From Candidatus Acetothermia bacterium (GTDB taxonomy: Bacteria > Bipolaricaulota > Bipolaricaulia > RBG-16-55-9 > DRXL01): DNA of 64,000 nt. Shown piece after piece: positions 39,914-48,519 of this stretch. Within the stretch, counting starts at the first letter, position 1. The number at the start of each line of letters is the position of its first letter. The stretch is taken from positions 1 through 64,000 of the forward strand of contig JACOSB010000044.1 in the NCBI GenBank assembly GCA_016179105.1, in the 5' to 3' direction. The notes under the pieces are model-generated. The model made no database searches, was not told the DNA's origin, and worked only from the letters and a program-made list of their open reading frames with translations. The position numbers were made by a program, and so were the translations under genes.

Positions 39914-42079
39914 TCAAAGTTGTGGATCGACGTTCAGCGTGACACGATCCGCGAATTTTAAGTCTCGAATCAGCAAACGCAAGTTTTCTTTCACAGTTGC
40001 GTCTTTGCTCTTGAGCAAGAATTTCCAGCGATACGCTCCGTGCCAACGATAGGGCAGTGCTTTCGCTGCGCCAATCAACTCTATATTGCCCAGTTTGCTG
40101 AGACCTTCTTGCAACGTAAGCGTGTGTTGGTGTGCTGTCTCTTCTTTCGAGTCTTGCACGATCAACTCGATGAGCTGGCTAAACGGAGGGTAATTAAATT
40201 CTCTCCGGAACTCGATCTCTTGCTCATAAAATTTTCTATAGTCTTGGTGAGCAGCCAGCTGAATCGCGTAATGCTCTGGATGTCTCGTCTGGATGATGAC
40301 TTCGCCGCCCTTCTCGCCCCGACCTGCACGCCCGCCTGCTTGCGAGATGAGCTGAAACGTTCGCTCGCCCGCGCGGAAGTCGGGTAAGTCTAGAATCGTG
40401 TCCGCGGAGATCACGCCAACCAGCGTCACATTCGGGAAATCCAAGCCTAGTCCAATCATTTGCGTGCCCAGCAATATCTGAATTTTCCCTTGGCGAAATT
40501 CTTCAAGAATTACTCCATGCTGGCCGCGTTGCACAGACTCTGAATCCATTCTCCGAATTGTGGCCGTGCCGAACATTTTTCGTAACTCTAGCTCAATACG
40601 CTCCGTGCCTGCACCCCAGAAACTTAAATTCGCGGACCCACAATTCCGACACTTAGGCAGCTTCAGATCATAACCGCAGTAGCGACAGCTAAGATGCTGA
40701 AACCGTATATGGAGTGTGAGCGCGATGCCACATGTCGGACAGCGCACGACCTGCTTGCACTCCTTGCAGATCGCGAATGCATAACCCAGCCTGTTCAATA
40801 GGAGAATCACTTGCTCGCTTTTTCTCAAACGATCTGTAATTTTTTCGCGCAAGAGCAAGCTGATCCAAACTTTCTCGTCGCCCAACTCGATAATCTGGAC
40901 TGCCGGAGAAGCCGTGCCAGCCACACGCGTCTTCATCTCCAAGAGTTGATACGCTCCCGTTTGGGCATAGTAATAGGTCTCGAGCGAGGGCGTGCCGCTG
41001 CCGAGTATAACGGTCGCGTTTTCGAGTTGCGCCCTTCTCAACGCAACTTCGCGCAAGTGATAACGGGGCGCAGGCTCTTCTTGCTTGTAGGTGCTCTCGT
41101 GCTCTTCGTCGACGATAATCAAACCCAGCTTATCGAAAGGCGCAAAGATGGCTGAGCGCACACCAATCGCAATCTGCGCTTCGCCTCTCTTAATCCGATC
41201 CCACTGCCGTGACTTCTCCGACTCCGTCAGCCCGCTGTGATAAACAGCAATGCGCTCTCCAAATCGATGCCGAAAGCGCGCGAGCAACTGGGGTGTCAGA
41301 GAAATTTCTGGCACGAGCACGATCGCTTGTTTACCCTGCTCTAGAGCGTGTTGCGCGATGTGCAGATAGACCTCGGTCTTGCCGCTCCCGTTAATGCCGT
41401 GCAACAAAAAACGCTGCGCTTCTTTTCCCATTCCCCGCTCGATCGCGCAGATTGCTGTGTTTTGCTCAGCATTCAGCTGGACAGTTCTGGGAGCTTCGTA
41501 GAAGTCGGAGATATTTCGCTGTACTGGTTTTTGCTCTAACGTAACGATCTTCTGTTCGACCAATTGTTGCAGCACGCGAGGACCGCAGCCGACGCGCTCC
41601 AAGAGTTCTTTGTCGGTCACGCTCTCGACCGTGAGTAACGTCTTCAAGAGCGCTGCTTGCTGCGGTGCACGCTTAGAGATTTTCTCGATCGCTTCGAGCG
41701 TTTGCTTGAGCCCTTGGGCTAAGTGCACGAATTGAATCGAGCGTCCTTCACGTATGCTGAGCTCCCGGTGCGGCGCGATGATTCTCAACACCATCCCGAT
41801 CGGCGTGAGATAATAGTCGGCAATCCAGCGAGCGAGTTCCAAATCATGCTCATTCAGAATTGATTCTGAATCGAGCAAAGAACGAATCGGGCGCAGTGAA
41901 CCTTTATAATCGCTCTTTTCCTTAAGTACCGTGATGAAACCCTCTAATTTTTCCTTGCCGAAGTCGACCAAGACGCGCTGGCCCACTTTGACTTGGCCAG
42001 CCAAGTTTGCTGGCACAACGTAATCAAAAGTTTGGTCAACGTTGCGTGGGACGGCGACAGCCACAATGGGAAGAGTCAT
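39914..42079 (-). CDS. priA: Primosomal protein N' (PriA helicase)
   Basis: A 721-residue protein. Residues 1-100 are the PriA DNA-binding N-terminus (PRNVDQTFDYVVPANLAGQVKVGQRVLVDFG). The Walker A is HGINGSGKT, motif II VDEEHESTYKQEE with the PriA aromatic loop, and eight Cys in the zinc region (CKECKQVVRCPTCGIAL, CRYCGYDL, CRNCG). The motif V-VI region is QMIGLGLDFPNVTLVGV and LISQAGGRAGRGEKGGEVIIQT. It restarts stalled replication forks. It is the right length for the family. It stands alone, with hairpins downstream of its start. Confidence 0.95.
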   Translation of the reverse strand: MTLPIVAVAVPRNVDQTFDYVVPANLAGQVKVGQRVLVDFGKEKLEGFITVLKEKSDYKGSLRPIRSLLDSESILNEHDLELARWIADYYLTPIGMVLRIIAPHRELSIREGRSIQFVHLAQGLKQTLEAIEKISKRAPQQAALLKTLLTVESVTDKELLERVGCGPRVLQQLVEQKIVTLEQKPVQRNISDFYEAPRTVQLNAEQNTAICAIERGMGKEAQRFLLHGINGSGKTEVYLHIAQHALEQGKQAIVLVPEISLTPQLLARFRHRFGERIAVYHSGLTESEKSRQWDRIKRGEAQIAIGVRSAIFAPFDKLGLIIVDEEHESTYKQEEPAPRYHLREVALRRAQLENATVILGSGTPSLETYYYAQTGAYQLLEMKTRVAGTASPAVQIIELGDEKVWISLLLREKITDRLRKSEQVILLLNRLGYAFAICKECKQVVRCPTCGIALTLHIRFQHLSCRYCGYDLKLPKCRNCGSANLSFWGAGTERIELELRKMFGTATIRRMDSESVQRGQHGVILEEFRQGKIQILLGTQMIGLGLDFPNVTLVGVISADTILDLPDFRAGERTFQLISQAGGRAGRGEKGGEVIIQTRHPEHYAIQLAAHQDYRKFYEQEIEFRREFNYPPFSQLIELIVQDSKEETAHQHTLTLQEGLSKLGNIELIGAAKALPYRWHGAYRWKFLLKSKDATVKENLRLLIRDLKFADRVTLNVDPQL

Positions 42080-42124
42080 CGTAGCCTACTGTAGCAGATT
42101 GAAGAAAAGATGCAACCAAGCACG

Positions 42125-42173
42125 GTAGGGGCAAAACTTGCCTTGCCCAAGAATAGGACGTAGTAAGCAGCAC
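42125..42173. repeat. Degenerate relative of the 27-bp palindrome
   Basis: GGTAGGGGCAAAACTTGCC is followed by a more distant GCACCCCTACC (about 42169-42180). It looks like a drifted or interrupted copy of the GTAGGGGC element between priA and the next gene. Confidence 0.4.
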
Positions 42174-42250
42174 CCCTACCCTCTTGTGCTATCTGAGATT
42201 TTTCTCAGTTCGTGGTCGTGAAGCTAGGAAGGCTTGGCGAAGGAAAGACG

Positions 42251-42322
42251 CTCCTAAACGGACGGGGACTAGTTACGTCTCCTGAGCTTGTTCAGCTCAG
42301 GACGTAAGTCCCCGTCGTAGGA
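42251..42322. repeat. 72-bp imperfect palindrome at a gene's 3' end
   Basis: CTCCTA and ACGGGGACT on the left pair with AGTCCCCGT and TAGGAG on the right, and the middle has CCTGAGC TTGTTCA GCTCAGG. Paired arms cover over 25 bases each side. The element is read as the last codons of the hypothetical gene on the minus strand (42269-42541). It may be a mobile palindrome (REP or MITE-like). Confidence 0.75.
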
Positions 42323-42541
42323 GACTGACAGAGAAATCGCTAACTTCTGGCCTTCTTCGCTCATCATTAGCGCCCGCATCTGGCGGTTGCTCTGAAGGAG
42401 TTGGATGAGGTCGTTGGCCAAAAGTTGAGCGGCTTCGCGAATATACTGAAGCGATTCTTGGCTCTGAGCAGTTTCAGGGCTCGTCAAGAGTTGTTGCCAC
42501 TCATCAACCGTTCCGGTCAAACATGCCTTTGCGATTTCCAT
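42269..42541 (-). CDS. Hypothetical protein
   Basis: ATG at 42541 with the ribosome-like GGAGGAGG 15 nt upstream gives 90 residues; a start at 42598 would add 19 Lys/Arg-rich residues. The protein is helical (ESLQYIREAAQLLANDLIQLLQSNRQMRALMMSEEGQKLAISLSVS). Its last 20 residues (DGDLRPELNKLRRRN) are coded by one half of a 72-bp palindrome, so the original C-terminus was probably lost. No family is recognised. Confidence 0.45.
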   Translation of the reverse strand: MEIAKACLTGTVDEWQQLLTSPETAQSQESLQYIREAAQLLANDLIQLLQSNRQMRALMMSEEGQKLAISLSVSYDGDLRPELNKLRRRN

Positions 42542-42626
42542 AGTCGAGTTTTCCAACCTCCTCCGATGATGCTTCATCCTAGCATCGAATTTTTTCAAGA
42601 AATATGACTGCGATTACACTCAGCGC

Positions 42627-45242
42627 TTATTTTTTTCGAATGCTGGAACGATAGAGCCTAAGGGCGGTCCAGCAAAGTGAGATCGTCAGGAAGAGCATCA
42701 CGATGCCCCAGGAGTCGGGACCACTCTTGAAAGGTGTCGCGGAAGCCGTCGGGACAATTTGTGCTGCTAACACCGTTTCGTGAGATTCAGGCTTGGGTGG
42801 TTGAGCCAGTCTAATGCTTCTGAATCTAGCAGCCTCATGCTCAGAAGCTGTTTCATTCACTCTTGTATCAGTCGTGTGATCTAAGCTTTTTGTTTCTTCA
42901 GCGATGTGCGTCGTCTCATTCTGTTCGGAATCCTCGGGTTCAAGCGCTATTGGGTCACGCGTGGGAAACTTCATGGGCAAAGGCCACACACCCGCCATCG
43001 TGAGCGAAGCAGTCTCCGGCGCGAGCGCGATGACTCCCTCCAACTGCTCGAGTCGCGCCTCGGCGACGATACGATTCAAATCAGGCTGAGGCCAACTCGG
43101 CAATGGGTTCCATTTCCCGTTCGTGTACGAGAAGACCCGCAACTGGTTCTCAGTGATGCCTCTGGTAGAAAGCTCAGCCGTGTCGTAGTAGATCGTGAAA
43201 TCGGCCACGCCTGAATCAAAGCCGCGAATCAGCACATAATAGTAGCTGATGCCGTTGGACATCGTCTGCACGTCGCCCGGCACATTGAGATAGCGTGCCA
43301 GCGTGATGAGCGCAGGGGCCTTGACTTGGTCTTGGCCGGCTTGACGAAGCTCGTGGAGCTCGAGATCGATGCCAACGGTGTCATGTGCATTAAACTGAAC
43401 CCGATCTCCCCCCGAATCCCTGATGAGCTTTCCAGCCACCGAAGCGAAATTAACTTCCTCGGGGGATGCCGGGAGCCAGGGCACGATCTGCGTGGGGTCA
43501 AGGCCGACGACAGCATTTCCTCCCCCGGAGAAGCCACCCGCGGGGCCTTCAGCTACACCCCAAAAATTGCGGCGCGCGTTCAGATTGGAGACTCCGCTCG
43601 CCATCACACCGAACTGCAAGTTTTGCTCGATCGTGTTGCCCTGCAGATCGACATCGGCAACTTTCGTGAGCGAGACACCGCCGCCACTGTTCGCGCGAAT
43701 CGCATTTCCCGCCGCCGTGACGTTCATCACTTGCTCGAGTTTTAAACCCTCGCGATCGTTACCAGAAATTTCGTTGTTGGTAAGTCGCAGCGCTTCGCCC
43801 TGACGAAAACGCAAACCCTCTTGGATGTTCCCCCGAATAATATTTTTGCTCAGCTCGGTAGAACTTGCGTCCTCAAAATAAAACCCAGCGTGCGTGTTGC
43901 GCTCGACAGTATTTTCAGTAAATGTATTGCCAATACTTTCTTCCAGATATATGCCGGATTTCCCGTTGACAGCGATCTGGTTGCCGGAAAAAGTATTTTT
44001 ATCTGATTTTTGTAATTGGACCCCGTGCGAACCGTTGTCATGAATCGAGTTCTTCGTTATTACTTCGTGACCCGCGCTAGCAATAAACAAACCAACGCCA
44101 CTGCTGCTCCAGATTTCATTCGTCTCTAACTGATTCTGGCCATCGCTCGCGGCGATCAGGATGCCGGCCTCGTCAGAATCAGATATTTTATTCTGAGCAA
44201 TGTGATTGTTTGAGGGTCGTCGGGATTCGTATTCAGAAAACTTAATTCCGACCGAGTTGGAATCGATGATGTTTCCGACAATTTCACTGGAAGATGTATC
44301 TCCGTAGAGAGAAATCCCGGCCGAGTCGGAGCTTTGATTTTGTTCGATCGCATTGCCTTCGACCCTCGCATTCTTGCTGTCTTGCAAAATTATTCCAGAG
44401 CGCTTTTGAAGCTTGACTTGGTTCTGAACGATTTCAACGGAAGAAACGTTTTTCAGAAAAATGCCCGTGCCGTTGCTCGTGAGCTCGTTCTTCGCCACGC
44501 GGGCCAGACTCACGTCGTCAAGCAACAGGCCGGCGTCGCCGTTTCCAGAGATCGTATTCTGTACGATCTCCGCTGGCTGGCTCCTCGCCATTCGCAACCC
44601 AGCACCTTGATTGAGCAAGATCCGGTTGCTCACCAGAGCGACGCCGAACGAAACTTCGACTTCGATGCCTGCGCCGAAGTTCCCTCTCATTGCGTTTCCC
44701 GAGACGCTCACGTCCCGGCTGCCCGAGATTCTCATCCCAGCGACCGAGTTGTACAGCATCTCGTTTGCCTGCAGCTCTATCTTTTGGCTGTGAGTCTGGA
44801 CGTCAATTCCAATCTCTGCCTCGCGCGCGCGATTCTTGACGATCTGCGCTCCGTTCGCGGCGATCGCGAGCGCGGCGGGTTTGTCTTTCGCGACCACTTC
44901 GAAACCCTCGAAGTGCACGTTATTCGCTAAAATTTTGACTTGGCCGATGATCTTCGTTTGATCCGGCCCGCGTTCCGAGACGATCGTCAATCCTTCGATC
45001 GTAATGGTTAGGTCTCCGGTGTAGACGCCCGGAGCGACCACAATCTTTTCGTACGGCTTAGGAGGCGGGAAGGCGAGTGCGGCGGAGATCGTCTTAAAGT
45101 GTCGATCTCCGTTGGTGTCCTCGTCAGGGGGAAGGCTCGCATCGACATAGGAGATGGGGTCCGAGTGCGAAGCGAGTGCCGGCACTACAATGCCAGCAAG
45201 ATTCAACGCCAACAGAACCCAGACAAAAACTATCCGGCCCAT
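42627..45242 (-). CDS. Right-handed beta-helix surface protein with C-terminal anchor
   Basis: An 871-residue protein. Signal MGRIVFVWVLLALNLAGIVVPALA; then a lead-in (YVDASLPPDEDTNGDRHFKTISAALAF, VVAPGVYTGDLTI) and about 25 beta-helix coils of 22-24 residues (ENTVERNTHAGFYFEDASSTELSKN and similar), as in NosD/CASH proteins. A cap contains RRNFWGVAEGPAGGFSGGGNAV and FPWLP-type sequence. A beta-sandwich-like domain follows (ENQLRVFSYTNGKWNPLPSW), then a Glu/Thr-rich linker and a C-terminal membrane span WGIVMLFLTISLCWTALRLY with a basic end. So it is exported and anchored by its tail. It has two sisters at 45694 and 48520. Confidence 0.8.
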   Translation of the reverse strand: MGRIVFVWVLLALNLAGIVVPALASHSDPISYVDASLPPDEDTNGDRHFKTISAALAFPPPKPYEKIVVAPGVYTGDLTITIEGLTIVSERGPDQTKIIGQVKILANNVHFEGFEVVAKDKPAALAIAANGAQIVKNRAREAEIGIDVQTHSQKIELQANEMLYNSVAGMRISGSRDVSVSGNAMRGNFGAGIEVEVSFGVALVSNRILLNQGAGLRMARSQPAEIVQNTISGNGDAGLLLDDVSLARVAKNELTSNGTGIFLKNVSSVEIVQNQVKLQKRSGIILQDSKNARVEGNAIEQNQSSDSAGISLYGDTSSSEIVGNIIDSNSVGIKFSEYESRRPSNNHIAQNKISDSDEAGILIAASDGQNQLETNEIWSSSGVGLFIASAGHEVITKNSIHDNGSHGVQLQKSDKNTFSGNQIAVNGKSGIYLEESIGNTFTENTVERNTHAGFYFEDASSTELSKNIIRGNIQEGLRFRQGEALRLTNNEISGNDREGLKLEQVMNVTAAGNAIRANSGGGVSLTKVADVDLQGNTIEQNLQFGVMASGVSNLNARRNFWGVAEGPAGGFSGGGNAVVGLDPTQIVPWLPASPEEVNFASVAGKLIRDSGGDRVQFNAHDTVGIDLELHELRQAGQDQVKAPALITLARYLNVPGDVQTMSNGISYYYVLIRGFDSGVADFTIYYDTAELSTRGITENQLRVFSYTNGKWNPLPSWPQPDLNRIVAEARLEQLEGVIALAPETASLTMAGVWPLPMKFPTRDPIALEPEDSEQNETTHIAEETKSLDHTTDTRVNETASEHEAARFRSIRLAQPPKPESHETVLAAQIVPTASATPFKSGPDSWGIVMLFLTISLCWTALRLYRSSIRKK

Positions 45243-45312
45243 GCCTGCCTCCTGCCTTGATGATGATCGCGCTCGCTAGCTCGCGGCCTCTAGAGCTAGC
45301 GCAAAAATTTCA

Positions 45313-45669
45313 CTAAGAAAGACTCGCCAGCGGCGAATACCCCTGGGGCATCAAGGCCACCGCGAGATGAACCAGCGATGCCGGCCCCGCGTTCAGCTCT
45401 TCCAAAGGAATGCACAAACGCAACTGAGAATCTTCGAGCTCCGCTTCACACGGAAGCTCGATCCAGCGCCCTCGCTCGCTGGCGAAGACGATAATTTGGA
45501 TTCCATCTCTGGCGTCAAAATCTTCGGGCACATCCAACTTCAGCTCCAGCTGCCGGGCAGCGAATCCTCCCACCACCAGGTCGATAAAGCGCATGGCGCT
45601 GTTCGGGCGGAATCGTGGCCGGAGCCCCTCCAGTGAAGTTGAGATTGTGTTATCGATACGACGATTCAT
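45313..45669 (-). CDS. Hypothetical, similar to the C-terminal domain of the beta-helix proteins
   Basis: A 118-residue protein without a signal. LELKLDVPEDFDARDGIQIIVFASERGRWIELPCEAELEDSQLRLCIPLEELNAGPASLVHLAVALMP resembles the domain with KWNPLPSWPQPDLNRIVAEARLEQLEGVIALAP in the protein at 42627, with W-x-LP and alternating strands. It may be a free copy of that domain or a small assistant. It sits between two beta-helix genes on the same strand, 24 nt from the next gene, so they are probably co-transcribed. The similarity is by eye and weak. Confidence 0.5.
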   Translation of the reverse strand: MNRRIDNTISTSLEGLRPRFRPNSAMRFIDLVVGGFAARQLELKLDVPEDFDARDGIQIIVFASERGRWIELPCEAELEDSQLRLCIPLEELNAGPASLVHLAVALMPQGYSPLASLS

Positions 45670-45693
45670 ACGTGTACGCCCCCTCCTTAGAAT

Positions 45694-48465
45694 TTATTTC
45701 CTAAACGCTTTTTGCGATCCTCCTGCGACAGCTACGGATAACTGCTCGGGCTTCTCTTCGTGCGTGAGCGCGACAACCCCTCGCCACGCCCGCGCGAAGT
45801 CCAGCCGGAGCACCGCTTGAATAATTTCTGCGATTCGCTCCATCACTCCTTTATGATAAATTTGAACTCGCGATTTGTATGGGTTGAACGTCACCGCCGT
45901 GGCGATCGTCTGCGTTTTCTCAGCCCTCTTCTCCTTGGACTGAGATGCGTGAGACGGCTGCGCCACGGGTGCGTCCGATTGCTTGTCTTGCTCTTTTTGA
46001 GTCTGAGTATTCTGTGGCTGTTCCGGAACCCTCTCTTCTTTGGATGCTGAAGGCACCGAGTCCATTGGTTGAGGCGACGTTGGAGTTTTCTTGTCGCGCT
46101 CTTCGGTCACGGTGAAGTTCCCTTTATAGAGAGCTAGTGCAAGCGTCGCGTCTTTGAGTGAAGCGGTCGATGTCGACGCGACCACGCGATTTTGCTCCGC
46201 AAGTACTTTGCTCTCGAGCGGCTGCCAAGAATTTTCTTTGAGCAAGAAGAGATGCAACATAGACTTATCTGTTCCGCTCGGCAACTCTTCGTCAGAATAC
46301 GCTGCTTCGAGTAGAGCTTCGGCTTTTGTACTCTGACTTTCACTCTGGATTGCGCTCAGCTGAACGCTCCAGAAACTAAAACTGTTTTCTAATTTAGGGG
46401 CAGACGTGGGTGGTCCCAAGCGGCGGGCGATCACGAGGCTTCCAGTCGCTCCCGCGGCCTCCGGCGAGAGCGTGACGCGAAGGCCCGCGCGCTCGGCTTC
46501 GAACGAAATTTCTCCCGTTTCGTTCGCCCACATCGTCCCTTGGGTGGTGAACCCAACCAGCGCATTGTGAGGAGCGGGCAGCCAAGGGAAAACCACATCT
46601 TGCGAGAAACCTTCTGCTTTGTCGCTGCCCGTCTGTGTGGTGTCGAGTACGAAGTTTGACGGCCCGAGCGCACTGCCCCAGAAATTACGCCGCGCCGTCA
46701 CGTCTTTCGCACTCTCATCGGCTTTGAGTCCGAACTCGGCGTTACTGAGAAAATCGTTGTCTTCAAAATCAATGATTTGAGAATTACTGACAGAAATCCC
46801 GCCGGCTCGATTGTTCATCCATTTATTCTCGACAAAATCTACTCTCTGACTATCCGTGAGAGAAACTCCAATAGCTCTATTTTCAGCCATCTCATTTTGC
46901 GTGAAGCTGACGCCCACAGAGCCACTGACACGTACACCCTCAGACAGATTCTTACTAATAAAATTCTCTTTCAGCTCAGTGTTTTTCGCATCGAAGAGCA
47001 CAAATCCGAGAGCGTTATCAGAGATCTGATTCTTTTCAAAAAGATCGTCTTCGGACGCTGTCGACTTAACGCCTTCAGCGCCGTTGGAAGCGATTTCGTT
47101 CCCTGAGATGACGCTATGTTGAGATTTTTCCATCCAGAGCCCAACTCGGCCATTATGCTCAAGTTTATTTTTTGCGATGCGCTCGCTTTTAGCTACTGCA
47201 AAGTGAATGCCGTCCGTCTGGTTAGTAGAAATATCATTCTCGTTGAAAGCATTAGAGCCATCGCTCACGTCTATTTCGACGCCCATCTCATTCTCGTGAA
47301 TTTGATTGAACGCGATCTCATTTGCTCTCGGATGATCTTCTGTCTCTTCGATCGGCGTCGGGTTGAACCAGATTCCCAATCTATTTTTCTCAATTCTGTT
47401 CCTAACGATTTGATTCGCTTCAGAATCGCTGTTGAGCTCGATCCCACTCTCGCGCGAGTGTCCAGAAATCTGATTTGCTTCGATTGTGTTGCTCGCACTC
47501 CCTTGGAGCACGATGCCGCTCGTCTCGTTGTCTTGGATAAAATTTCGGATGATCTCGTTCCCTTGAGAGTTGACGAGGAACAGGCCCGGGCCACGGTTGG
47601 CCGCGATGGTGTTTTCTGCAAAATACGTATCTTGGGCTCCCGTCAATCGTAGACCAAGACCGTTGCTGCGAATCTCGTTCTCTAAAATAACCGAAGCCCG
47701 GGCCCCCTCAACGGAGATTCCCGCACCCTGATTCAGGGAGATGGAGTTTTGGGAAAGGGTGACTCCGATGGCCGGACGCTGTACGACAACGCCTGCGGAA
47801 ACGTTGCCGGTGATCCGGCTGCGAGAAATACGTGCGCCCGATCCGGAACGGACGGCGATTCCGATAGAATTGCCCCGAACTTCGCTCGAGTCAACCTCGG
47901 TCTCGTCGCCACTCTGGATGAGCACGCCAACCTCCTGTGCTCCGAATACGACGCTTTGCCACAACTTGGCGCGCGGGCCCGCGACTAAGACCCCTCTTGG
48001 CTGGCCCTGCGCGTCGATGGTCAGTCCTTGGAGCACGATGTTTTTCGCGAGTAGCTCGATGCCTCCATGCAGCACGGTCTTCTCAGGACCCGCCGTAGAC
48101 TCGAAGACAAGTCCCGGAAGACGGACGCTCATCGTCTGGACCTCATACGTCCCTGGAGCGATGAGGATGGTCGTATTCGCCAGATGCTCCGCCTCCGCTC
48201 CTGCCAAAGCGGCGGTCAGCGTCGCGTAGTGAAGATCGCCATCCGTATCTTCGCTGGCCGGGCTGCTCGCGTCGACGTAGATCGTCCCACTGGTATGGTC
48301 TGCAGCAACGATAACGATCGGCGCGACGATTAAGAGCACGAGCCAGACTCCAAGCAGACTGCGCTGCACAACTTCTCGCTTTCTCTCGATGCCGGTTCGT
48401 CTGCACGCTGACACCCACAGGCTCGCGTTTGGTTCCTTCGTGTCAACGTGCGGACGCGCGGACAT
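45694..48465 (-). CDS. Right-handed beta-helix surface protein
   Basis: A 923-residue protein. An N-terminal span LLGVWLVLLIVAPIVIVAA lies after about 35 polar residues, perhaps a long signal. Then YVDASSPASEDTDGDLHYATLTAALAGA, TILIAPGTYEVQTMSVRL as in its sisters, and 25 or more coils (SRSRITGNVSAGVVVQRP, ENDISTNQTDGIHFAVAK) with a cap RRNFWGSALGPSNF and FPWLPAPHNAL. A C-terminal stretch of about 100 residues is rich in Lys/Gln/Ser/Pro. No catalytic motif is visible. It is part of a tandem family, 24 nt from the small gene at 45313. Confidence 0.8.
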   Translation of the reverse strand: MSARPHVDTKEPNASLWVSACRRTGIERKREVVQRSLLGVWLVLLIVAPIVIVAADHTSGTIYVDASSPASEDTDGDLHYATLTAALAGAEAEHLANTTILIAPGTYEVQTMSVRLPGLVFESTAGPEKTVLHGGIELLAKNIVLQGLTIDAQGQPRGVLVAGPRAKLWQSVVFGAQEVGVLIQSGDETEVDSSEVRGNSIGIAVRSGSGARISRSRITGNVSAGVVVQRPAIGVTLSQNSISLNQGAGISVEGARASVILENEIRSNGLGLRLTGAQDTYFAENTIAANRGPGLFLVNSQGNEIIRNFIQDNETSGIVLQGSASNTIEANQISGHSRESGIELNSDSEANQIVRNRIEKNRLGIWFNPTPIEETEDHPRANEIAFNQIHENEMGVEIDVSDGSNAFNENDISTNQTDGIHFAVAKSERIAKNKLEHNGRVGLWMEKSQHSVISGNEIASNGAEGVKSTASEDDLFEKNQISDNALGFVLFDAKNTELKENFISKNLSEGVRVSGSVGVSFTQNEMAENRAIGVSLTDSQRVDFVENKWMNNRAGGISVSNSQIIDFEDNDFLSNAEFGLKADESAKDVTARRNFWGSALGPSNFVLDTTQTGSDKAEGFSQDVVFPWLPAPHNALVGFTTQGTMWANETGEISFEAERAGLRVTLSPEAAGATGSLVIARRLGPPTSAPKLENSFSFWSVQLSAIQSESQSTKAEALLEAAYSDEELPSGTDKSMLHLFLLKENSWQPLESKVLAEQNRVVASTSTASLKDATLALALYKGNFTVTEERDKKTPTSPQPMDSVPSASKEERVPEQPQNTQTQKEQDKQSDAPVAQPSHASQSKEKRAEKTQTIATAVTFNPYKSRVQIYHKGVMERIAEIIQAVLRLDFARAWRGVVALTHEEKPEQLSVAVAGGSQKAFRK

Positions 48466-48519
48466 AGTTCTTTTCCGTTTCGGTGTATTCTCTTTTACGT
48501 TTTGACCAACGATGTCAGA

